DNA from: Alphaproteobacteria bacterium
Lineage (GTDB): Bacteria; Pseudomonadota; Alphaproteobacteria; TMED109
Length of the DNA stretch: 64,000 bases
Direction of reading: 5' to 3'
NCBI GenBank assembly: GCA_022819905.1
Contig: JAJEGJ010000053.1
Location: 19,390-83,389, forward strand
In this document: in pieces, positions 10,201 to 17,596 of the stretch
Position numbering within the stretch: the first letter of the stretch is position 1
Layout of the letters: each line of letters begins with the position of its first letter
Position numbers and translations under genes: made by a program
The notes under the pieces: model-generated
Told to the model about the DNA's origin: nothing
Databases searched by the model: none
The model's input: only the letters and a program-made list of their open reading frames with translations

Positions 10201-10713
10201 CACAATGCCGGCGGCCTCTTCCAGCAGCCGCCGGCGATCCGCCGGCTTGGCGTGAATGATCGCGTCGACATGCCCCTGCGCCACGATGGCATGCGAGCGG
10301 GCCCCGAGCGCGCTGTCGGCAAACAGCAACTGCACGTCTCGGGCGCGTACTTCGCGCTGGTTGACGAAGAAGGAGGAGCCCTGGCCCCGCCGAATGCGGC
10401 GGCAGATCTCGAGCGTGTCCGAGTCGTTGAACGGCGGTGGGGCGCTCCGGTCCTCGTTGTCGATGACGATCCGGATTTCGGCGAGGTTCCGGGCAGGACG
10501 GGCTGCGGTTCCGTCGAAGATGACGTCGTCCATCTCGGCAGCACGCACACTGCGGGGGGCGTGTTCGCCCATCGCCCAGCGAAGGGCTTCTACCAGGTTG
10601 GACTTGCCGCAGCCGTTCGGGCCCACGACACCGGTCATGCCGGGGCCGATTTCGAACGTCGTCTCTTCGACGAAGGACTTGAACCCGGTCAGGGCGACGC
10701 GCGTCAATCGCAC
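7225..10713 (-). CDS. smc: Chromosome partition protein SMC
   Basis: This 1162-residue SMC ATPase compacts and helps segregate the chromosome with ScpA/ScpB. It begins with the Walker A motif GPNGCGKSN (about residues 31-39). Long coiled coils rich in Ala, Glu and Arg flank a central hinge near LGDDLEADPAGG...SVPLSEYV. The C-terminal head has the ABC signature LSLLSGGEKALAALSL and Walker B PLCVLDEVDAALDD. The start is probably the GTG at 10713, which has GGAG eight bases upstream. A GTG at 10722 and an ATG at 10767 are alternatives. The gene stands alone, and scpAB are not in the window. Confidence 0.96.
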   Translation of the reverse strand: MRLTRVALTGFKSFVEETTFEIGPGMTGVVGPNGCGKSNLVEALRWAMGEHAPRSVRAAEMDDVIFDGTAARPARNLAEIRIVIDNEDRSAPPPFNDSDTLEICRRIRRGQGSSFFVNQREVRARDVQLLFADSALGARSHAIVAQGHVDAIIHAKPADRRRLLEEAAGIVGVHSRRHEAELRLRSTEENLNRVDDLLGTQQARLAVLRRQARQAARYRSVSDRLRTADARLSLHRWRAAQEEGEAARSDLDGARRNVTAATTAAAEESSRQATLQDELPQLREAESKASAAVQRIAHEQALLNRELDDVAGRRRQLDTECGQTRNDLAREQESLNDIAREQAALRDEQQTIKAEHRGQAETRADLESNLAASRTVLETAQAAQAEADRALTRAEAQAAALAQDVDEKASALDRLDGRIAATEAALEELAAGDQTPLGDPDALEADVRAVDARADAAEAAEATARSRLAETEKAGKSAAESLETARAQLIAADRRLDPLRAERDTLALQLDASGKSTLAQLVEIQPGFERAAAAALGDDLEADPAGGPVTWHDLGELAASALPAGSVPLSEYVSGPAALQRRLSFTGVVADDAGNALQEELVPGQRLVDRTGALWRWDGYTHSSGETTPVSRRFQQKNRFDELARAIDAAQQQRAEAQARASAAEEHARVADAGTAEAQEALNHAVETRQAAELERKAARDRHAAALAASVEVRAKHASLSEAHARLTEERALHQRSLDDARSAASSYAGAEPLARAAEERQQETETALTDFNRALESHTRMQEAETHRQQRLETVRQQWQNWERRKIATEQHLVELRRRLDELDGQLAVLDRKPQELETQLEGLVDRLQEAERQQQSAADARVSRESALREANQAVAEANNRQAEAREAMARAEGACKQVEERLTGERERIRERLGAAPDRLPELAGLKEGEMLAPRDQLERTLERLYRERDNVGSVNLRAEVEADEAAAEIDKLSESRSELVQAVEKLRSAINRLNREARGRLRSTFGTVDQHFQSVFKTLFQGGEARLELVDSEDPLEAGLEIVASPPGKQLQKISLLSGGEKALAALSLIFAMFLTRPAPLCVLDEVDAALDDSNVERFCGLLTEIAKASNTRLLVVTHHPFTMTQMDRLYGVTMQEPGVSTMVSVDLAHAEGLREAS

Positions 10714-10882
10714 CGGAGGCACTCCGTGGAGATTGCCGCAAATATACCATTGCGGCGGAAATGACACAGCATTTGGTAGCTCCGGGCAGGATCTTACCCA
10801 TATAGCGTGTAGCCGTCTGCCGCGTCAGGCGGGTGAGCAGGTTGCTGATGAGCTTCGGTTGACCGGTCTGGGACGATGGACG

Positions 10883-11779
10883 ATGCTCCGCGCCATGCAG
10901 ATTGAGCCTATCCTCCCTTCGATCGAGTTCGGCGCGCGGATCACCGGTGTCGATCTCGGCTCCATGGACGACGAGACCTTCGCAGCGTTCGAGGCAGCCG
11001 CGAATCGGTACGCGGTACTGGTGGTTCCCGACCAGCTCATGGACGATTCCGTTCAGTTGGCCTTCAGCCGTCGGTTCGGCCCGCTGGAAACCAGCATTCT
11101 TGAAGACAGTGTCGCGCACGGCTTCCCGCCCGAGATCCAGCATCTCGGGAACATGGATGCCAACGGGCGCTGCCATGCCGCCGAAAGCAAGAAGGTGGTC
11201 TACGACCGCGGCAATCGGTCGTGGCATTCCGACAGTTCGTTCAAGACGGTGCCGGCCAAGTTCTCCATTCTTTCGGCGCGCATACTTCCGGGCGAAGGCG
11301 GGGGCACGGAATTCGCCGATGCCCGGGACGGGTACGACAGCTGGACCGGCGGCGAACACGGCGTCGACAAGGAAGCGTTGGTGGACGAGATCTGCGCCCA
11401 CAGCATCATCTATTCGCGCATGCGCAATACTGGCGACATCTTCGACGAGACCGAGAAAGCCACGCTGCCGGGGTCGCGGCAGCGCCTCATTCGTCGCCAC
11501 CCCGCGACCGGAAGGCGAAACTTCTACGTGGGGTCGCACGCGGCCTACATCGAGGGCTGGGAAGAGCAGCGCAGTCGCGACCTGCTGGACGAACTGATCG
11601 ACTGGTGTGTGCGGCCCGAGCGCGTGTACTCGCACACCTGGAACGAGGGGGACGTGGTCTTGTGGGATAACCGACGGGTCATGCACCGCGGCAAGGAATG
11701 GCCGGAAGGCGAGTACATCCGGGTCATGCACAGGAGTACGGTGGCGGGCGACGCCCCGTCGGTCGATGAGCCCACTTGA
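10883..11779 (+). CDS. TauD/TfdA-family Fe(II)/2-oxoglutarate-dependent dioxygenase
   Basis: This protein is about 298 residues long (294 if the ATG at 10895 is used). The double-stranded beta-helix fold of the TauD/TfdA family is indicated by SWHSDSSF, which gives the metal-binding H-x-D. The distal His sits in LWDNRRVMHRG, and the Arg that binds 2-oxoglutarate follows in YIRVMHRSTV. The family hydroxylates taurine, alkylsulfonates, 2,4-D and similar compounds. The HSD and WDNR versions seen here are closest to the 2,4-dichlorophenoxyacetate/alpha-ketoglutarate dioxygenase branch. It is divergent from smc. No transporter or regulator next to it hints at the substrate. Confidence 0.9.
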   Translation: MLRAMQIEPILPSIEFGARITGVDLGSMDDETFAAFEAAANRYAVLVVPDQLMDDSVQLAFSRRFGPLETSILEDSVAHGFPPEIQHLGNMDANGRCHAAESKKVVYDRGNRSWHSDSSFKTVPAKFSILSARILPGEGGGTEFADARDGYDSWTGGEHGVDKEALVDEICAHSIIYSRMRNTGDIFDETEKATLPGSRQRLIRRHPATGRRNFYVGSHAAYIEGWEEQRSRDLLDELIDWCVRPERVYSHTWNEGDVVLWDNRRVMHRGKEWPEGEYIRVMHRSTVAGDAPSVDEPT

Positions 11780-12072
11780 GGCAAGGGCCTCTGGTGCTGA
11801 CCTGACGGGTTCCGGCTCTCGGCCCTGACGAGGGGTCAAAACGAGTCACTGAGCGCGCCGCCAGGCGTCGTGTGAAACGAAAAGCCTGGCCGCAGGTACC
11901 GGGTGCAGTCGCGACGCTTGATGACCTGGCCTCCACAGGTCTTCACCGATCAGCCCCCGCGCACGGGGCCCTGCAACACGTCCGCCCACGGCGAGAACCC
12001 GGCCGGCGCGCTCGGAACGCAGGCAGCGACGGCATTCGCGAAGCTTCGTCGAACCGCGGCGCGTGCGGCCTC

Positions 12073-12123
12073 GGTCGGGACCGGACTCGAACCGGCAACC
12101 AGCGCCTGAGAGCCGGCCCGACC
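12073..12123 (-). other. tRNA-like structured element (not a complete tRNA)
   Basis: On the minus strand a perfect 7-bp outer helix, GGTCGGG with CCCGACC, encloses two hairpins. One of them, GCCGG-TTCGAGT-CCGGT, looks exactly like a tRNA T arm. The other is CCGGC with an 8-base loop and GCTGG. There is no D arm inside the outer helix, so this does not fold as a normal tRNA. A D-arm-like CTCATTGGGAG lies just outside it. It may be a tRNA relic or a structured element upstream of the btuB promoter. The 390-base gap 11,780-12,170 holds nothing else that I recognise. Confidence 0.3.
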
Positions 12124-12138
12124 TGTCCTCCCAATGAG

Positions 12139-12165
12139 TTGACAATGGCCGGCGCCTGCTACATG
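12139..12165 (+). promoter_or_regulatory. Candidate promoter of the riboswitch-btuB transcript
   Basis: A consensus -35 TTGACA (12139-12144) is followed after 15 bases by TACATG (12160-12165), overlapping CTACAT, which is close to alphaproteobacterial -10 boxes. Transcription from here would start at about 12,172, right at the 5' edge of the cobalamin riboswitch, which is where a promoter is expected. The spacer is slightly short. Confidence 0.5.
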
Positions 12166-12171
12166 AAGCGG

Positions 12172-12335
12172 CGCAGACGGTGCCCCGCAACCGGGGCCTA
12201 AGAGGGAAACCGGTGAGAATCCGGTGCTGTACCCGTAACTGTTAGCCGGGAGCTGATGGCCAAGCGTGCCACTGGGAAGCAATTCTTGGGAAGGCGGCCA
12301 AAGGCGTGGATCGGCGAGCCAGGAGACCTGCCGTC
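12172..12335 (+). promoter_or_regulatory. Cobalamin riboswitch (AdoCbl type)
   Basis: The leader shows the conserved blocks of the cobalamin riboswitch in order: GGTGCCCCG, AAGAGGGAAACCGGTG, GAATCCGGTGCTGTACCCG, TAACTGT, GCCACTGGGAAGCAA with TTGGGAAGG, and near the end GAGCCAGGAGACCTGCC, the B12-box. It lies about 185 bases before the TonB receptor start. Binding of adenosylcobalamin is expected to shut off expression of that receptor. The bases between 12,336 and 12,520 should hold the expression platform; no obvious terminator is seen, so control may act on translation. Confidence 0.95.
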
Positions 12336-12520
12336 GCGTCGTTCGTCCGTGGGCCGGGATTCGCCCAGCGGGCGGGAAAGAGTAAGCGCACGAAGCAGGC
12401 GTCTTTCCTGAGTAGCGACACCCGAATCGGCCCAGCCGTCCACGCTGGCGTCAGTGGGGCCGCATGTCGTTGCGAAGCGCACCTCCTCGATGGGCGGCGA
12501 GGTGCGACAGGGAAAGGCCC

Positions 12521-14365
12521 ATGCCACACAGAAAAATCCTTCTCGGTGCGGTGGCACTGGCTGCCGCGATACCCGCCACCGCGCTCTCGGAGGACCGCGG
12601 GGAACGGGCACTCGACCGCATCGTGGTGGAGGGATTTCGGCTCGGTCAAACGCTTCCGGAGGTCGGCTCCAGCGTGACCGTCATTACCGCCGAGGACATC
12701 AAAGCGCTCGGTTTCGGTTTCGCGGTCGACGCGTTGGCTGCAGCTCCCGGCGTCACGATCAATGCGAACGGCGGCTTCGGCGGCGTCGCCAGCATGCGGA
12801 TTCGCGGCGCCGGCAGCGAGCAGACGCTCGTTCTCGTGGACGGAGTACCGGTGAACGATCCCACCGCCCCCGGGGGCGGATTCAATTTCGCACGCCTTGA
12901 CACCGCCAATATCGAACGCATCGAAGTCCTGAAGGGGCCGCAATCCACGTTCTGGGGAACGGACGCGATCGGCGGCGTCGTGTCCGTTATCACCAAGCGA
13001 CAGGAGGAACCTTTCGAAGCGAGCGCATTCGGCGAATACGGGTCGTTCAACACGTTTCGCGGGGGATCGTCGGTCGGCTATGCGAGCAGTCGGGGCGAGT
13101 TCCGGCTGGGGCTCACGGGAACGGAAACAGACGGGATTTCCAAGGCAGACCGGCGAAACCGCAATCCCGAGGAGGATCCGTACAGCTCCCGCGCGATCTA
13201 TTCCCGCGGGGGATGGCACCTGGGAGCGGACACCCGGCTCGAAGCAAGCCTGCAATGGAGCACGGCAGACACGGCGTTCGACAGCTATTCGGCCGATGCG
13301 CAGGGCAATGTCGCAGACGGGGACGAGGACGACGAAACCAGGGAACTCACGGGGAACGTGCGCCTCAGTTGGCTGCTGCTCGACGGGCGGCTCGAGAGCG
13401 TCGCGTCGATCGGCCATGCCGAGATCGAGAGGCGAAGTCTGGCGGGGGGCCTGACCACGTTCACGGCCGACGGCGAACGCCGGATCTATCGCTATCAGGG
13501 CACGCTCGCCGTCGACGCCCGCAACGCCCTCGCCTTCGGTCTCGAACGCGAAGAGACCATGGCGAACGGCGATGAAGCCTCCTCGGATGGTTACTTCGCG
13601 CTCTACGAAGTGGAGCCGGTGGAGCCACTCGTTCTGACCGCGGGATGGCGCGTTGACGAGCATGGGCATTTCGGTTCGCAAAGTGCCGGCCGTTTCGCGG
13701 CCGCTTGGTCTGCAAGCGAAGCGGTCACGCTCCGCGCCAGCTGGGGGCAGGGCTTCAAGGCACCCACCATCTTTCAGACCACCTATTTCTGCTGCGGTGC
13801 GACGGCGCCCAACAGCGCGTTACGTGCAGAGACGTCGGAGTCGTTCGATGCAGGAGTTGAATGGCGCGGCGTCGATGACCGGGCGACGTTGGCGGTCACG
13901 TACTTCGACCAGCGCACCGAGGATCAGATCGACTTTTCATTCGCACTCGGCGGCTACGAGAACATTGCGGAGGTTGATTCCCGAGGTTTGGAACTTGCTG
14001 GAAGCTACCGTCTCAACGACTGGCTGGCGCTGACCATTGACTATGCCTACATCGATGCGAGGCAGGGAACCGGGGAGCCGCTCGCGCGACTTCCGAGGCA
14101 CTCGGGAGATCTCGCCGCCCGGTTCGAACCCGACGGTCCGTTCTCGGGAACCGTGTTGTTGCGTCACAACGGGACGGAACGAGCCGGGAGCGATGCTTCA
14201 CTCGGAAGCTGGACCCGCATCGATATCGTCGGTGCCTACGGTCTCTCCGATCGCGTGGAGTTGTTTGGTCGCATCGAGAACTTGCTTGACCACGACTATC
14301 AGCAGGTTCTGGGCTACGGAACGCCGGGCCTGTCCGGATCGCTCGGCCTGCGGTTACGCTACTAG
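12521..14365 (+). CDS. btuB: TonB-dependent vitamin B12 receptor, BtuB-like
   Basis: This 614-residue outer-membrane receptor starts at the ATG at 12521, with GGGAAAGG as ribosome binding site. A signal peptide (MPHRKILLGAVALAAAIPATALS) is followed by a plausible TonB box (DRIVVEG). The plug domain (about residues 40-160) includes RIRGAGSEQTLVLVDGVPVND and RIEVLKGPQSTFWGTDAIGGVV. The rest is beta-barrel strands ending in LRLRY with a terminal aromatic residue. The cobalamin riboswitch upstream supports uptake of cobalamin or a precursor. It is short for a TonB receptor but similar to E. coli BtuB. The inner-membrane BtuCDF genes are not in the window. Confidence 0.93.
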   Translation: MPHRKILLGAVALAAAIPATALSEDRGERALDRIVVEGFRLGQTLPEVGSSVTVITAEDIKALGFGFAVDALAAAPGVTINANGGFGGVASMRIRGAGSEQTLVLVDGVPVNDPTAPGGGFNFARLDTANIERIEVLKGPQSTFWGTDAIGGVVSVITKRQEEPFEASAFGEYGSFNTFRGGSSVGYASSRGEFRLGLTGTETDGISKADRRNRNPEEDPYSSRAIYSRGGWHLGADTRLEASLQWSTADTAFDSYSADAQGNVADGDEDDETRELTGNVRLSWLLLDGRLESVASIGHAEIERRSLAGGLTTFTADGERRIYRYQGTLAVDARNALAFGLEREETMANGDEASSDGYFALYEVEPVEPLVLTAGWRVDEHGHFGSQSAGRFAAAWSASEAVTLRASWGQGFKAPTIFQTTYFCCGATAPNSALRAETSESFDAGVEWRGVDDRATLAVTYFDQRTEDQIDFSFALGGYENIAEVDSRGLELAGSYRLNDWLALTIDYAYIDARQGTGEPLARLPRHSGDLAARFEPDGPFSGTVLLRHNGTERAGSDASLGSWTRIDIVGAYGLSDRVELFGRIENLLDHDYQQVLGYGTPGLSGSLGLRLRY

Positions 14366-14975
14366 CCCCCGTCGCGACGTCAATCGCAGGAATTGGTCGC
14401 GAGTCATCGTGGTCCGGGCAGATCTAACGCCGGATTCGCGTGGCGGCTTGAACGCTACGCGAACCCGGTGGCGGCACACGAGGACCGTGTGGTCCAAGCC
14501 CCGCGTCCGTCGAGGATCCGGCGATCACGGTCACGATGCCGCCGGCATGAGTAGAAGATGTCGATGGCAGCGTGCACTGCAGACGTTCGATAGTCCCGAT
14601 GGGAGATCAAATGCTCTTCTCAATGTAAAGGTCAACGATAATATACGAAGGTTTGCTTGACAGGACTAAACTTGATAGAGCCTAAACACGGGAACGGCGT
14701 TTTATTTTTGAAAGTAGATTGATACAATTTCACTTCAACCCTGAAGATTTTCTTGACAGTAAAATCAGGAAGCACGAGTTAGACACAATTGGAACCGGGA
14801 TTTTGTTGCGTTCGAATGTTGTGTTCCTATAATTTGGACAGTTGGGTGGACCATCAGGTTCAGTTTGCACTCTGAAGCCTGGTGCTCCGCCACCATCTCC
14901 ACCTGATCATCCCGGCGCGGTCAAGCGGAACCTTAGGCGCGTCGGGCTGTAACCCCTGAGATCCGGAGTTCTTGC
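14366..14975. other. 610-base AT-richer intergenic region
   Basis: No convincing gene is present. From about 14,620 to 14,840 the DNA is clearly richer in A and T than the rest of the window, and it contains two TTGACA boxes (near 14,657 and 14,752) without good -10 partners. Its useful content appears to be the peroxiredoxin promoter near its right end. No terminator hairpin with a T run follows btuB. Confidence 0.5.
14806..14833 (+). promoter_or_regulatory. Promoter of the peroxiredoxin gene
   Basis: A perfect -10 TATAAT (14828-14833) is preceded by TTGCGT (14806-14811) with a 16-base spacer. This gives a leader of about 135 bases before the peroxiredoxin ATG at 14976. I do not see a convincing OxyR-type half-site pattern around it. 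Confidence 0.6.
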
Positions 14976-15632
14976 ATGTCTCTTCGTATCGGTGACGTGG
15001 CTCCCGACTTTGTCGCGGAGACGACGGTCGGAAAAATCAGCTTCCACGACTGGATAGGCGATTCATGGTGCGTCCTGTTTTCGCACCCGAAGGACTTCAC
15101 CCCGGTCTGTACCACGGAACTCGGATACATGGCAGGGCTGCAACCGGAATTCGAAAAACGGAACTGCAAGATCATCGGTCTCAGCGTGGACCCGGCCGAC
15201 CGTCACCAGGAATGGTCCAAGGACATTGCCGAGGTGACCGGTCACGCTCCGAATTACCCGATGATCGGGGATACGGACCTGGGGGTTTCGAAGCTGTACG
15301 GAATGCTTCCGGCTGACACCGCCGGCGGTTCCGAGGGGCGGACCCCGATTGACAACGCGACCGTGCGAACGGTCTTCGTGGTTGGCCCCGACAAGCAGAT
15401 CAAGCTGATGCTGTCCTACCCGATGAGCACCGGTCGCAATTTCGACGAGATCCTTCGGGTCATCGATTCGCTTCAGCTGACGGCTAACTACAAGGTCGCC
15501 ACTCCGGTCAACTGGCAGAACGGTGAGGACGTCATCATCGTCCCGGCGGTTCCGGACGACGAGGCGCGAAAGCAGTTTCCCGAATGGAAATCGCCGAAGC
15601 CGTACATGCGGATCGTGCCGCAGCCGAATTGA
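14976..15632 (+). CDS. 1-Cys peroxiredoxin (Prx6 subfamily)
   Basis: This 218-residue thiol peroxidase reduces hydrogen peroxide and organic peroxides in the cytoplasm. The peroxidatic cysteine is C45 in FSHPKDFTPVCTTELG. The long C-terminal domain with WQNGEDVIIVP and the ending KPYMRIVPQPN are typical of the Prx6 (1-Cys) branch, and no resolving cysteine is apparent. It stands alone with its own promoter and a strong terminator, suggesting independent, probably high or stress-linked, expression. Length equals the usual 215-225 residues of the subfamily. Confidence 0.95.
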   Translation: MSLRIGDVAPDFVAETTVGKISFHDWIGDSWCVLFSHPKDFTPVCTTELGYMAGLQPEFEKRNCKIIGLSVDPADRHQEWSKDIAEVTGHAPNYPMIGDTDLGVSKLYGMLPADTAGGSEGRTPIDNATVRTVFVVGPDKQIKLMLSYPMSTGRNFDEILRVIDSLQLTANYKVATPVNWQNGEDVIIVPAVPDDEARKQFPEWKSPKPYMRIVPQPN

Positions 15633-15651
15633 TCCTTCGAGGTTGAAGGAG

Positions 15652-15693
15652 AGGCACATCCGGGCTCGCGTACCGCGTTCGGATGTGCCTTTC
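15652..15693 (+). terminator. Rho-independent terminator after the peroxiredoxin gene
   Basis: A perfect 11-bp stem (AGGCACATCCG, 15652-15662, with CGGATGTGCCT, 15680-15690) is followed by TTTC. It starts 20 bases after the peroxiredoxin stop codon. The T run is short, but the position and stem are convincing. Confidence 0.8.
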
Positions 15694-16114
15694 GGCAGGC
15701 TGTTGCTGACGGACGCGCGGGCCCTTGTTCCGCTTGCGGTCGCATCGGAGCAGGAGTCGCGAGGTTGCCCGCTTAGGTATCGCAGATAGAAGCTGAGCGA
15801 TTTTTGCGGAAACAGGTTGCGGTGAAATTTGCCGGAGCTCGTCACCGGAATCCGGACAGGCGAATCCGCCTTCAGTGCGAAGCGAAGCCGTCATCCCCGC
15901 GTTGGGGAAGCGCCAGTGCTGCGCGGCGCGACAGGGAAGCTGGTCAGCCTTCCAAGCGAAATGCCGGGACTGCGACCGACGCACAGCGAGGGAATCCGTC
16001 CCCGGGACCGACGAAGCCACCCGGGCAGCGCTGGCGGAACGGCGGTCGGGCAGCATTTCACGTGCCGGCTCGGTCGCGCAATCCCGAGCGCCCTGACGGT
16101 CTGATCGCGCGGAA
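15694..16114. other. 420-base intergenic region with a REP-like hairpin
   Basis: No gene is supported. Around 15,893-15,907 the sequence TCCCC-GCGTT-GGGGA forms a small hairpin preceded by CCGTCA. This resembles the CGTCATCCCCGC palindromic repeats scattered in many proteobacterial intergenic regions. Only one degenerate copy is visible here, so the assignment is weak. The rest is GC-rich filler between the peroxiredoxin terminator and the 3' end of the convergent guanine deaminase. Confidence 0.35.
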
Positions 16115-17479
16115 TCACCGGCCCACGCTGGGCCGGTGTCGGGTCGCCGGCACCGTCCCCCACACTTTGCGCCCGGCAAGGTACGTCGCCCGTACGGCCC
16201 GGTCGTCGCCCAGCAGCATCAGGGTGAACAGCGTGTCCTCGAGATTCCTCGACAGCGCCTGCCGCGCTTCCAGGACGGGAGTTGCCGAGGGGTTCAAGAC
16301 AACGATGTCCGCCCACCGTCCCGGATCGAGCGTCCCGATCTCGTCCGCAAGCCCGAGGCGCACGGCGTTGCCGCGCGTTGCCAGGTGGAAGAGTTCGTGG
16401 GCGGTGAACACGTGACCGCGCAACTTGGCGATCTTGTAGGCCTCAGCAAGCGTTTGGAGCATCGAATAGCTGGTGCCGCCAGCGACGTCGGTGGCGATGG
16501 CGATGGGGACGGGACGGTCCCGGCGACCGAGGTGTTTCGCGTCGAAGAGCCCCGAGCCGAGAAAGGTGTTCGACGTCGGGCAGTGCACGATCGTGGTTCC
16601 GGTGGCGGACAGCCGGGAGCATTCGCGCTCTGAGAGGTGGATGCCATGCGCGTACAGGCTGCGCGGCCCAAGCAGGCCGAAGCGGTCGTAGATGTCGGTG
16701 TGATCGCTGGCCCAGGGGAACAGCTGCTTGACGAGCGTCATCTCTTTGCTGGATTCGGCGAGATGGCCCTGCACGTAGCAGTCGGGATACTGGGCGGCGA
16801 GGGCGCCGGCTGCCCGCAGTTGCTCTTCGGTCGATGTGACGGCAAACCGCACGGTGATCGCGTACCGGGACCGGGGCCTGCCGTGCCAGCGCTTGATCAG
16901 CGCCTCGGTGTCACGGGCGCTCGATGCAGGGTCGTCGCGCAGGCTGGCGGGCGCGTTGCGGTCCATCATCGACTTGCCGCAGACGATGAAATGCCGGCGG
17001 CGATCGCCTGCGGCGAAAAGCGCTTCGGTGGCTGACCGGTGGACGCTGGAAAACACGACCGCCGCGGTCGTCCCATGCTGGGCCAGCCGGTCGAGGAAGG
17101 CATCGGCGGCGGCGCGGGCGTGCGCCTTCGATGCGTACCGGGATTCTTCCGGGAAGGTGAAGCGCTCCAGCCAGTCGAGCAGGTCGCTGCCCGGCGCTGC
17201 AAGCATCCGGTGCTGGGGAAAATGGATGTGGGCGTCAATGAATCCCGGCAGTACGAGCGCGCCTTGGTAGTCGTCCACCGGCAGGCCCAAGTACGCGCGC
17301 GGTAGCCGCGCCGCGTGGCCGCGCCAGGCGACACGCCCGCTCTCGTCGATGGCGACTGCGCCTCGCCGGTAGTACCTGACGGCCCGCCGACTGCCCAAAT
17401 GGGAAGGATCGTCGCGAAAGCTGACCACGCTCCCGAGGATCACCCGCGCCCCGGGAGAAGCGCCCGAGTTGCCTTCCAT
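16115..17479 (-). CDS. guaD: Guanine deaminase
   Basis: This 454-residue amidohydrolase hydrolyses guanine to xanthine and ammonia. The metal-binding HxH is in LPGFIDAHIHFPQ (H84, H86). The downstream GHLAES, the metal-binding YAHGIHLSE and HCPTSNTFLGSGLF are signatures of guanine deaminases, and the final metal aspartate lies in AIATDVAGG. Length fits the family (430-460). The gene is on the same strand as, and upstream of, the TRAP genes but separated from dctM by 117 bases. It may be read with them or alone. Purine salvage or use of guanine as nitrogen source is the likely role. Confidence 0.92.
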   Translation of the reverse strand: MEGNSGASPGARVILGSVVSFRDDPSHLGSRRAVRYYRRGAVAIDESGRVAWRGHAARLPRAYLGLPVDDYQGALVLPGFIDAHIHFPQHRMLAAPGSDLLDWLERFTFPEESRYASKAHARAAADAFLDRLAQHGTTAAVVFSSVHRSATEALFAAGDRRRHFIVCGKSMMDRNAPASLRDDPASSARDTEALIKRWHGRPRSRYAITVRFAVTSTEEQLRAAGALAAQYPDCYVQGHLAESSKEMTLVKQLFPWASDHTDIYDRFGLLGPRSLYAHGIHLSERECSRLSATGTTIVHCPTSNTFLGSGLFDAKHLGRRDRPVPIAIATDVAGGTSYSMLQTLAEAYKIAKLRGHVFTAHELFHLATRGNAVRLGLADEIGTLDPGRWADIVVLNPSATPVLEARQALSRNLEDTLFTLMLLGDDRAVRATYLAGRKVWGTVPATRHRPSVGR

Positions 17480-17596
17480 CAGCGGTCTTGGGACAACATC
17501 CGGGCTCGCCTCATCAGCGTTGAAGACGGATGGATCAGGGCGCCGGCGTCATTCTCGGTTGGGCGCACATCATGGGTCCCGCGACATCCGGAGCGG

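Noticed and set aside
8275..10764. Long rightward open frame of about 829 codons inside smc
   Set aside because: It is antisense to smc and its peptide has the Arg/Gly/Leu-rich look of GC-rich shadow frames; the SMC motifs on the other strand are decisive.
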